10,138 nt of DNA from Saccoglossus kowalevskii. Its lineage: Eukaryota > Hemichordata > Enteropneusta > Harrimaniidae. Shown piece after piece: positions 1 through 8,240 of the stretch (its first letter is position 1; each line of letters opens with the position of its first letter). Position numbers and translations under genes: made by a program. The notes beneath the pieces were generated by a model that searched no databases, had not been told where the DNA came from, and worked only from the letters and a program-made list of their open reading frames with translations. The stretch lies in contig NW_003124893.1 of the NCBI RefSeq assembly GCF_000003605.2, positions 976,470-986,607 of the forward strand, in the 5' to 3' direction.

Positions 1-1575
1 CTCTAATTGCTATGGCTAACAACTCAATAACAGTGACAAATAAATAAGGTGATAAGGGGTCACCTTGGCGAACCCCTCTAGCCACTGGGAAGTAGCCAGT
101 TGACCTACCATGATTCATAACACAAGACGTAATATTTTTGTAAAATACGGATACCCAATTAATAAAATCATTACCAAAATTGAATGCTTTTAACGTTGCT
201 ATGATAAAACTGTGGTTAACAGAGTCAAATGCCTTTTGAAAGTCTAGTGATAACAAGACTCCTAGTTTATTTTGGTGTCTTGTTAACCACATTATATCTA
301 GTACTGTACGCACTGCATCTCCAATGTAACAACCCTTCACATATGCACACTGATCTGGATTTATTATTTTTGGCAAGACATTTGAAATTCGTTTTGCAAT
401 TGCCTTGGATGCGATTTTAACATCAACATTTATTAAGGAAATAGGTCTATAATTTTGAATCATAGTTTTGTTTTTGCCTTTTTTAGCAATCAACGTTATC
501 ACACCTTGTTTTTGAGAAGCGGGTAACTGGCCTTTTTGAAATGAAGAATTAAAACTGTTTAATAGAGGTGTACCAATGATATGCCAAAATACTTTGTAAA
601 ACTCTGTAGAAAGGCCGTCGTTACCTGGAGTTTTATTGGCAGGGAGTGACTGAAGTACAATAAAACATTCATTAATAGTCAAAAGCCCTTCACATGATGT
701 CTTTTGATTATCACTCAGTTTTGGGATGTTGTTATCTAAAAAACTTTTTGCATTTTCACTATTTAAATCTATCTTGTTAGCAGCATACAATTTTGAATGA
801 AAGTGTTTAATTTCAGTCTGTATCTGATGACGATTAGTTATTTCTTTTCCATTGTTGATTAAACGCTTTACTGTTGTATTAGCTTTGTGAGCTTTCTCTA
901 AACCTAGAAAATAATTAGTATTTTTTTCTCCCAACTCGTACCAATCACACCTTGAGCGAATAATAATTTCATCCCAAAAACTTTTCAATTGTGATTTTGC
1001 TTGTAAATATGTTTCATTCTGGAGATCCCCATTGGGGTTTAACTCAAAATCTGAAATTTGTTTCTCTAATTGGATAATTGCTTTATTTTTTGAGTAGAAC
1101 CTTGTAAAATTTCTTATTTTGTATTTCAGTAGCTCCCACATCTCTCTTGCATCTATTTCTTTAAATTCGTGTAGCCATTCATTTATATGTTGAGTTAACT
1201 GGGTACTATAATCCTGATCAGTACATAAGGTATTGTTAAATTTCCAATAGGATCTACCATGCTTTCCCCACACATCACAATCAAAATATATACAAATTGC
1301 TGAATGATCCGTGGAGATTGATGTCAAAATTGAGACAGATTCAACATTGTCCTGGAGGGAATTTGAAACTAACCAATAGTCCAAACGACTTTAAATCAGT
1401 GGGTTTCTTTGACGCCAAGTAAAGTGTTTTTTAAGGGGTTTCTCACCCTCCAAATATCAATTAGCTCGTGTGATTCTAAAAATTCTGTTACAGTATTCAG
1501 TAAATGTTGACTGTGTCTCAAATTTCCACCCTGACGGCCAATTAATGGATACATTAATACATTAATTTCTGATTA
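1..1575 (-). pseudogene. LINE (L1/Tx1-type) ORF2 fragment: endonuclease C-terminus plus reverse transcriptase, cut by window edge
   Basis: On the minus strand a single frame is open from 1390 to the left edge (463 codons). It starts inside the C-terminal part of an apurinic-type endonuclease: SRLDYWLVS near residue 1 and STDHSAI, with its Asp-His pair at 1304-1309. A linker with RSRCDWYELGEKNTNYFL follows, then the reverse transcriptase with NYRPISLINVD. RT motif A is LDFQKAFDSV (first Asp at 242-244). Motif B is RQGDPLSPYLF (38-70). The YxDD motif would lie beyond the left edge. In L1-type elements this protein nicks the target and copies the element RNA at the nick. Upstream the frame is broken: an in-frame TAA at 1391-1393 sits where a Gln would fit, and a one-base shift lies in the T-run at 1427-1432. 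The endonuclease continues in the other frame (ELIDIWRV, then VLMYPLIGRQGG) to about 1570. The clade call rests on overall motif spacing. Confidence 0.93.
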
Positions 1576-2090
1576 AAAATCCCTGTCTTCTCTGTCTATC
1601 CTATAAGGAATTCGATGGGAGAATTGTCCCAAACGAATAGTAAGGTAAAAGTGGAAATTGAGGGGTGGATTAGTACTACAAACCCTAATTAATTGCATTA
1701 AAATAATATATAAATTACAAAAGGACTTTAATTAGTCCAATTTATGCCAGTCACATATTTTGGTGGCAAAATAAATTGTGTTTCCTATGAATTATCCATA
1801 CTATATTTGAATTGAGCATGCACACGAGTTCATATTGTATCTTTTATGTTTTAAGTAAAACTTGCCTGTGAAATGGCCACCCACATTTCCCATTTTGGAT
1901 TTATTTAGACAGTTATTGATTTTTTGGTTGAAAATGATTATTCGTGTTCGAATAAATTTGAGATATTTTCCGTGTTGTCGCTACGTCCACCTATCCCGAA
2001 ACAGTCGACTTGCGACTGTTCCCGACTCTGGAGTAAAAAGGCGACACCAAACGACAAAGTATGAGAGAAAGCCATACACTTGCGCTGTAC
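1576..2090. other. Unassigned stretch upstream of the LINE fragment
   Basis: No gene is recognised here. LINE homology stops near 1570. From there to about 1665 the minus strand stays open, with readings such as IRLGQFSHRIPYRID, but I cannot tie this to a known domain. It could be the flank of a 5'-truncated LINE insertion or part of another repeat. From 1690 to 1860 the sequence is plain AT-rich DNA. A plus-strand open frame starting at 1862 runs through this block into the transposase-like fragment at 2091. Its first part shows no recognisable domain. Confidence 0.4.
2000..2020. repeat. Short perfect hairpin (8-bp stem, 5-nt loop)
   Basis: AACAGTCG at 2000-2007 pairs with CGACTGTT at 2013-2020 around the loop ACTTG. 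It lies about 70 bp before the transposase-like fragment at 2091. No T-run follows it, and no function is evident. Confidence 0.5.
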
Positions 2091-2195
2091 ATGTCCAAAT
2101 TAGAAGCATGTTGTTCAAGATATACCCGACAATCGTCCACCAATTTTAAATGTTTCAGCAAAGAAAAAGGGATGTATCCATGGATGAAATCATTT
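2091..2195 (+). pseudogene. Fragment of the same transposase-like family as 4817-5522, opposite strand
   Basis: The translation IRSMLFKIYPTIVHQF (about 2101-2148) nearly repeats IRSMLSKIYPTIVHH from the minus-strand remnant further right. At DNA level 2091-2142 matches the reverse complement of 4911-4963 at 48 of 52 positions by hand alignment. After a frame change, 2166-2195 reads KGMYPWMKSF, which fits the short Pro-Trp-(Ile/Met)-Lys-Ser segment that follows in this family. So only about 35 codons survive, in two frames. The upstream part of the open frame from 1862 shows no family resemblance. It is probably a separate, older or truncated copy and not a tail of the larger remnant, since the orientation is opposite. 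Confidence 0.6.
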
Positions 2196-2197
2196 GA

Positions 2198-2669
2198 TAC
2201 ATACGTTGGACATTATGAAGCCTTGATGCACATCATTTAATTTTTCAGATCAAATTGAAAATGGCTGACTGGCGGTCATTTTGTTCTAATGAGTGCAGTT
2301 CTAGTGGTATATCTCTGTCATGCTTTGACTGATTACGATCAAATTGTATATATTCATTATAAATCATGACATAGACATTTTGGTTTGACTATCTGTGCTA
2401 ACAACCATCAAAGATCAATTGTTTCTGGCATTCCAGAATCTATCTTTGCGTTTATTGATGGGTTTTGTACAATCTTGGTTTACATACATTGAACATTATG
2501 GGACCTTGATGTACGTCATTTTATTTTTAAATGAATGCACTTCTAGAGCCATATCTCTGATATGCTTTGACTGATTATGTTAACTTTTTTTTATATTCTC
2601 TTTTTCCTTAATGTTATAGATAAATACATGTATTTAAAATGACCGACTGGTGGCCATTTTGTTTTAATT
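2198..2669. repeat. Degenerate tandem repeat, two to three diverged units
   Basis: Three blocks recur in direct orientation. 2198-2245 matches 2481-2528 (40 of 48 positions). 2291-2335 matches 2533-2577 (38 of 45; both end in the identical TGCTTTGACTGATTA). 2258-2290 matches 2637-2669 (28 of 33). The middle block, AAAATG-GACTGG-CATTTT, is itself nearly palindromic. Unit spacing varies (283, 242 and 379 bp) and block order differs between units, so indels or rearrangement followed the duplication. No coding signal is seen. It could be part of a larger interspersed repeat. Confidence 0.65.
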
Positions 2670-3718
2670 AATCCTGTTCCAAGGCAGTATTTGTCAATAT
2701 TTCTCAATATGGACAAGTACTCGTTTGAAGATGTCAATCATTCTAATGTTATAAAATCATCATAATCAAGCATCATCTTCTGGATCCAAACTTCTGACAT
2801 GTTTATGTTTCAACTATATTACTATAAATAAAACTATATATATATTAAAAGGGAAGTTATGCTTATTTTAAAATAGTGTTCATTAGCTTCTCCGGCGTTT
2901 TGCTTGGGGTAGCGTTCACTAGTTTTACCGCAGTTACATTCCTCACTGAACGCTACTTCACTCTAATCCAGGCAATGATAATTATATACATGTGAGTATC
3001 AAACTGTAAGGTATCATATAGGAGAGGATCGTTGGGACGCTCTAGTTGAGAATAGACGCAATTTCTGGCTGATTGCCGATTAGTACCACCTCCTCACCAG
3101 TTTCAAGTACATTAAGTTATGTTTGAGATGTGTCTATGTCATTGTTTTCAGCAACTGTTGTGTGTTTAGCTATGGCAACACCCTTGTCTGCCGTTGATAG
3201 GTGTATCCTCAGTAACCTTGTTCTTTCCAGTATTATTTGTGTTCGTGTTCCACAGTTTTTATTATTATTGATTATTATTTTAGTGTGGTCTATTTGATTG
3301 TCGTTTTCATCCCCATTCGTTTTCACCATTGTGTGCTGCACAATGAGAGTATTTGCAGTTAGTAGCTTCTGTGAGTGTGTTCCACTGATATCGCAAGAAC
3401 CAATTACCAGGTTTTAATGAAACTTGGTACATATATGCTGTTAGATGATGCACAGTTGTGATTAGTTATTGGCTTTATATATATTATTAACTTAACCAAT
3501 ATGAGATTCAAGGACCTCTGGTACATACATAGATGCTCAGGGTTATCCATTTACATGTTCAGTTTATGGTTAAATTTTTTGCTCACCTAATTTATAGATG
3601 TACCACTCATCAAATTAGTAAATACAGTATTCCTTATTTGTACTTATTACTTTCAGCACAAGGAGTTCTTTCTCAGCGTTCTTTGAATCATTTCAATCAG
3701 ATGTGTCATTAACTGCGA
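2670..3718. other. Non-coding stretch without recognised genes
   Basis: I see no supported gene here. It contains the stem-loop at 2909-2956 and AT-rich tracts. A 74-codon minus-strand open frame at 3117-3341 is rich in Asn, Thr and Ile and resembles no domain I know. The segment around 3410-3440 (AATGAAACTTGGTACATATA) looks like a common interspersed-repeat motif, but there is no second copy in the window to prove it. Confidence 0.4.
2909..2956. repeat. Stem-loop with 10-bp perfect arms
   Basis: GTAGCGTTCA at 2909-2918 is the exact reverse complement of TGAACGCTAC at 2947-2956, with a 28-nt loop. The flanks add no further pairing. It stands out because its GC content is higher than the surroundings. 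It might be an eroded end of a small inverted-repeat element. No target-site duplication is apparent. Confidence 0.45.
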
Positions 3719-4052
3719 TCAGTTCATAGAAACGGGACCAACCTGGAATTCAGAATTCTGATGATGAGCATCTCTGAACAATCTGTTATTGAGATTCGGC
3801 TGATTGGATTGTTGGCTTCTGTTGTAATGCTGATAACGCTTTTCATTGTCAGTATCCAAGGACAATTCATGAGACATGTTGAATACATCTGGCCCACCGA
3901 AATTCGCTCGGCAGCCTCATTAATAAGCTTCATACGGTGAGGAACCAGATCCATACCTTTGCTTGAGAGCATCTTTTGGCTTTCTCCACAACGTTAGTAT
4001 TGGCATCCATGGCCGTATGCAGGCACTCCATCACCTTTAGCTCGTGTGCAAA
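3719..4052 (-). pseudogene. Decayed gag-like fragment, possibly from a DIRS-type retrotransposon
   Basis: Three overlapping minus-strand frames give a protein-like series. Frame one (4052-3957) reads VMECLHTAMDANTNVVEKAK. Frame two (about 3969-3895) reads GMDLVPHRMKLINEAAERI. Frame three (about 3905-3722) reads GGPDVFNMSHELSLDTDNEK and then a basic, Gln/Asn-rich stretch that ends at TGA 3719-3721. The order G-x-x-L-x-x-x-R-x-K-L-I, G-x-x-V, then an Asp-rich D-x-D-x-E-K-R followed by a basic tail is what I associate with the C-terminal region of DIRS-type ORF1 (gag-like) proteins. Two frameshifts within about 110 codons mean it is not functional. No tyrosine recombinase or reverse transcriptase of this element is present. 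It may instead be an unrelated decayed gene. Confidence 0.4.
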
Positions 4053-4644
4053 CTATTTTTTTTTTGCGAAATTCAAACGCTCAGAATACTCACAAGCATC
4101 TGGCTACTTAGCCAGTAACTAATCAGAGCATGACGGAATCCCAACTTTGAATAATGTACATATACATAGATTGCATTTGTGCACACCTGTTCAACTGAAG
4201 ACAACGAATATAAAAAAACACTATTGGCGTGGGATGATGCAATCACACAGTGTGTGCCAAGAACATTATCATTAACATAGGTTTCAATTGGTAGACTAAA
4301 AACTGACTCATGCGGGCAGCCATCTTGAAGGCCAGTGTGGTTTGCCAAAATACAAAATACAGGGAGGACTTTTGAAGAAACTATTTTGGTTTTTGGCTAA
4401 ATGTCAACACCACATGAACAACTTCGACAATTACAGCTAAAATTTAAATTATGATTCCTTGTCGCCAATTCATCAGTTGAAATTACGTCAAAAACCAAAA
4501 TGTCAGATTCAAGAAAATATTAGAAATTAACTTGGCCGTCATTAGCCACGGACCAAAATTCCCTTTTTGAAAAAAAGATTATTCTGTGAATTAGTCTGTA
4601 ATATTACATTATAATAAAAAACAGTATAAATAAAAGGTTGGAAT
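4053..4644. other. Non-coding stretch without recognised genes
   Basis: Nothing here reads as a gene. A 91-codon minus-strand open frame at 4073-4348 shows no domain and has no matching neighbour. A run of nine T residues near 4056-4064 lies just beyond the gag-like remnant. Confidence 0.35.
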
Positions 4645-4675
4645 ATCATGAAATTTCTCAGGTTCATTTCATGAT
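4645..4675. repeat. Perfect 10-bp hairpin, 11-nt loop
   Basis: ATCATGAAAT at 4645-4654 pairs exactly with ATTTCATGAT at 4666-4675. The loop is 11 nt (TTCTCAGGTTC). It sits in AT-rich non-coding DNA about 140 bp beyond the C-terminal end of the transposase-like remnant. A link to that element's end is possible but unproven. Confidence 0.5.
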
Positions 4676-4816
4676 GCTTTTATTAATAACAACATTTCAA
4701 CATAATACACTGCAAAATAGTTAATATTAGTAAATTACACTTTTGTTTTCTAAAGTGATATGTATTTAATACTCCAATCCAAATGTTATTTTAATTCATA
4801 TCTTAGTATTTCGGTC

Positions 4817-5522
4817 AAAAAGGAAAAACATGGTTACACAATGACATTTATCCATGAATACACCTCTGCAACATTTTTTAAATCGAATTAGAGAAATGCC
4901 ACACATCGAATGGTGGACTATTGTCGGGTATATCTTGGACAGCATGCTTCTAATTTCGACATGTCGATCTGTTGCCAGTATATCAATGCAAATGTGTTTA
5001 CCAAGAAGAAATTCCAGCATTCTGCGACTCTGTCTCCATCTTAGAACCTCCACCTGTTTCTGTACACAATTTGAAATCAATAATTTGTCCACATTGTCGT
5101 TCTATGGGCTGTATAAGTGCAGTACTTCTCACATCACCACATATATTTATCTGCTTATATCAATGTTATTGTCTAGTAGTAATTGTTGTTCTTTGTTCCA
5201 GGCTTCATCAACAACAGGCAACAGGTTATTGTTCTGATTTTTATTGTATGTTGAAAGTTAAGCAAGATGACTGATACGTTGATAAGTCAGACCACTGAAG
5301 AGAATTTTACCTATACAATGTTGAGTGTACCATTGAAACAAGACAATCTTACAGACAATAGTGTGCCATCTTGAGTATCATTTACAGTTTCATCAGGGCA
5401 TACAGGACTATCACATTCTGAACATAGGTGTTTTGAAATAGGATATCAAGCTGTCTTTCAAACACTACAAATTTCCGATCTGACACAAGTGTCTGCGAAC
5501 GATCTCTCCAGTTTCCACTTCT
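4817..5522 (-). pseudogene. Decayed transposase-like gene of an unclassified animal multigene family
   Basis: Read from right to left on the minus strand, segments in changing frames follow the order of a large family of uncharacterised animal proteins that I take to be transposon-derived. RKFVVFERQLDILF (5477-5436) comes first, then a Cys pair in SKHLCSECD with GTLLSVRLSC (5436 to about 5340). ILFSGLTYQRISHLA (5305-5261) is followed by a stop at 5258-5260, then NLLPVVDEAWNKEQQ (about 5220-5180). GDVRSTALIQPIERQ leads to IIDFKLCTETGGGSKMET (5138 to about 5040). LEFLLGKHICIDILATDRHV and IRSMLSKIYPTIVHH (about 5025-4910) come next, then FDVWHFSNSI (about 4909-4880). The section usually marked by Trp-x-Ser-Gln-Pro after the Cys motif is missing, so there is a deletion as well as about five frameshifts and several stops. 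No catalytic triad could be assigned. Kolobok-like origin is one possibility. The plus-strand frames here are antisense to it. Confidence 0.65.
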
Positions 5523-5719
5523 TCAATTGATTCCTTCAGCTAGGTGATAAGAAAAGTGTCTTCATGATTCCACATAATGTGATTCTAAAGTGTTTATGTG
5601 GATGAATCAATGTCGACATATGGTTCACGATTCTATTAAGATGCCAAGTTATGTTTTGTCACAGAGTTGTAGGTTTGTCTGGGTCTGGTTGATTTAATGA
5701 CACTAACTATTAACTGTGG

Positions 5720-5911
5720 ATGAGAAGTGCTGTGTATATGTGTGATCTTTATAAACATGTTCACGCCTCTGGTGAATACTTGTATTGCTGGCACAACAGA
5801 AATTGGTATTTTATGCCAGGTCAACCTGTACACCAACGTAAACCTCTAATATGGTTTGATGGAATACTACCAGTAAATCCTGTATGTAATTCTGTGTTAC
5901 AATCCGGCTAA
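5720..5911 (+). other. Unidentified open frame with protein-like composition
   Basis: A 63-codon plus-strand frame from an ATG ends in TAA at 5909-5911. It is rich in Trp, Tyr, His and Pro (for example YLYCWHNRNWYFMPGQPVHQ), unlike the Ile/Leu/Asn/Lys mix that random AT-rich DNA gives. I do not recognise it. Upstream there is no clear promoter, and the stretch before the ATG has only a weak acceptor-like context. It lies between the transposase-like remnant and its possible N-terminal exon, both on the other strand, so it could sit inside an intron, belong to a separate remnant, or be chance. Confidence 0.25.
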
Positions 5912-5963
5912 AATGAGTGACAATAAGAATAGTAGTTCAAATAATTATAAAGTTATTCCACGT

Positions 5964-6287
5964 TCAGTAAACATACTTGTTGTCTCTAAGGCCACTTACC
6001 ATTCTATCCAGAGTGTTGTATGATTCCATTTCATCTCGATATTCTGTGGTGACATCTATTCCAATATCCTTTACACCTCTCTAGGTCTCTGTGCCAATAT
6101 CGGTGGATAACATAGGTTTCCAGAATGAACAAATTTGTATGATGATAAAATAACCATTCTTCCCATAATGGTTGTTCACAAGTAATGTTACCTGTTCATT
6201 GCATGTGAAGGATAGTTTCCTCTTTTCATTACAATTTACAACTGGAATCAACTTCTTCGTAGTTGCTATGTGAAAGAAAAGTACAGA
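5964..6287 (-). pseudogene. Exon-like open stretch, possible N-terminal part of the transposase-like gene
   Basis: One minus-strand frame is open from 6287 to 5967 except for a TAG at 6081-6083. It contains a repeated DIG motif: STDIGTET (about 6107-6084) and then KDIGIDVTTEYRDEMESY. Repeats of this kind, D-(I/V)-G-x-(Q/E)-T, occur in the N-terminal halves of the family assigned at 4817-5522, which lies directly downstream on the same strand. A pyrimidine-rich acceptor (TTTTCTTTCACATAG) would open an exon at 6265. A consensus donor, ATG followed by GTAAGT, would close it at 6000. A second possible donor (CAG then GTAACA) follows TTKKLIPVVNCNEKRKLSF. The TAG argues for decay. The link to the neighbouring remnant rests on position, strand and motif style only. 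Confidence 0.4.
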
Positions 6288-6300
6288 CTAATACGTTCAA

Positions 6301-7667
6301 ACAAAAGAATGCATATCACGATAAAATGTCATGCCAGTCACAGTATCATTTAGTGTCTTTGTTTTCTCGTTCTAAATTAGCTGAATAAATGTCATCATTT
6401 AAGTTTGTATGTCTCTAAAATATAATTCGTTTTACAATATGCAAAGAATGAGAAATAAGAAAAGTAAAATACACAATTTACCGGCTTGCCCCTGGACGTA
6501 AAATACTTGGACTCAAATTATATTTTTGGGAAATATGTTAACACATGTATTTTTATTCAAAGTTAATAATACCATGAAAACCTCTAAACTTGTTGCTTGT
6601 TGAGGTGGTACAACTAGTGATAGCAACCAAGTGTGATAGCATTAATAGTCCAGGAGAGTCCTGATAATTAACCATTAAATGAGAAGGAATCACAAGTCTT
6701 GAGGTACATTGCTGGGTTTATTCCTCATATATTATGCCGATTTACAGAAAATATCCAAAAAGTGCACTTTCAAATGAATGCAATGTAGGGTTTGCTACCT
6801 GCCATGAGCTGACACTGTTCTCCTCTATGCAACAACATGGGTGAAAGTACTAGACGGAGGTGGATTATTCCATGTAAATGATAGCGTGTTTATGTTTTTA
6901 GAAGAGTAGAAAGTGTAGCTGGTAAACAGTTTCACCATAACACTGCAGAGAAGTATAGGATCAATAGTCTGAGGGACATTTTGCTTTCAGAGCTGCAGAA
7001 ATGTATGTATGTAGACATTAGATGCAGAACTTTTGCATCTATATGTAATTAAGAATAATGCAACATCTACAGTTTCCAGAAAGAACGAGCAAGCTTTGAG
7101 AAAACAGCTCAAACCTGCCGAAATTTACAATCTTTTAGTTGGTTGAATTTGGTCATCATTACTATCACAAGATTTCTGTTCAATCCAGTTAAAAAATGGC
7201 ATGGACATATTTGTTTCCCTCCATAACATTTCAATTTCTGAAAGCAGTGATTCATGCAAGGCGCATAAAAGGTTGTAAACAAACACTGATTTGAAACATT
7301 TGATGACTACAAATACCACCATACATTTTTTATAACCTCACTTGCTGTTTTCAGCATATGTCAGTCACATATTGGTAAACACCAACAATAAAGTTCAACA
7401 TTTGTTCTTCATAATTACATATGTTTGTTGGTTTCCACCCAGCATGACCTGTGATGACCCATTATTAACAAAATAATGTTTGGTTTTTATTTGTTACTAA
7501 TAGAGAAAATATGGTACTATACTTGGGGACTGCCCTATGTTCCGACACACAGTATACTTGTGTCATAACCAGGATGTCATGTGGGTGAATATTGGAAATC
7601 CACCTGTATTGAACCAGAGTCTGGCCATGAATCTAGAAAGTCTATGAAGGCGGGATCTTGCATAATG
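6301..7667. other. Non-coding stretch without recognised genes
   Basis: No supported gene or element was found. A 65-codon minus-strand open frame at 7125-7322 (with LCALHESLLSEIEMLWRETN) has an amphipathic, protein-like look but no identifiable domain and no flanking support. No clear inverted or tandem repeats stood out by eye. Confidence 0.4.
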
Positions 7668-8106
7668 TTATGGGATAATTATCAGAGAATTATCAAACAA
7701 TGTTGCCCATTGTATCAGTCTAATACTTCGACAATTATTTGACAATATCCGTGTGTGGTGGGAGTGTTTCCAACCTTAAATCCTACGATTGCCTAACTAT
7801 CGAAGTTTTAGATCGATATTAGATCGATAATTATCGGAAAATTATTTTACCTTTTTTATGAGAGTTGTACTTCGATATTCATCAGTCGTGGAATTGCAAG
7901 GTTGCCGTTTACATCCGGTAGCACCTTTCCAAGTTCATCTACATATTAATACACGTTATACGTTTTCATATCAATCTAAGACATTGATAGTTCTTAGAGA
8001 ATTATCGGAGAATTCCATGTTTAAAAAAATTAAACCACCACCCAGCTGTGGACCCTGTCTAATATCGATCTAAAACATCGAGAATTAACAGATAATTATC
8101 CGATAA
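7668..8106. mobile_element. MITE-like element with nested inverted repeats
   Basis: The ends form an imperfect 27-bp inverted repeat: 7668-7694 against the reverse complement of 8080-8106 (22 of 27 positions match), each containing the palindrome GATAATTATC. Inside is a perfect 19-bp inverted repeat, GTTTTAGATCGATATTAGA at 7805-7823 and its reverse complement at 8058-8076. AATTATCGGA occurs at 7829 and 8000, and inverted at 8099. AGAGAATTATC occurs at 7684 and 7996. The total length is about 440 bp with no transposase, which fits a non-autonomous DNA transposon. I could not define a convincing target-site duplication, so the exact limits are uncertain. The inner 19-bp pair might mark a second element nested in the first, or subterminal transposase sites. 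The 71-codon plus-strand open frame inside it is taken as chance. Confidence 0.55.
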
Positions 8107-8240
8107 TTCAAATGTACAATAGGCCGGCTTCTTCTAATTCGAGGAGCCCGGATATTGCACAAGTTTATACTACCTGCAAATTTGATCGTTCAAGGTTAAG
8201 GTCCATATTAGACAGATTTCCTTAAGGAAGTCAGAAAGCT

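Noticed and set aside
229-420. Plus-strand open frame of 63 codons
   Set aside because: It is antisense to the reverse transcriptase domain of the LINE fragment.
3117-3341. Minus-strand open frame of 74 codons rich in Asn and Thr
   Set aside because: The composition can arise from the ATT/TTG-rich plus strand; no domain or supporting context.
4073-4348. Minus-strand open frame of 91 codons upstream of the gag-like remnant
   Set aside because: It does not continue the gag-like series and shows no domain, so it is most likely chance.
4854-5274. Plus-strand open frames, one Cys-rich (with IICPHCRSMGC), that looked like a small zinc-binding protein with an intron
   Set aside because: They are exactly antisense to the minus-strand transposase-like remnant, whose motifs explain the openness. 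The apparent splice acceptor at about 5199 (TTCTTTGTTCCAG) falls inside that remnant.
7125-7322. Minus-strand open frame of 65 codons with an amphipathic stretch
   Set aside because: No known motif and no neighbouring remnant in the same orientation to support it.
7858-8073. Plus-strand open frame of 71 codons within the MITE-like element
   Set aside because: It ends within the inner inverted repeat, has no transposase motif, and is better explained as chance.
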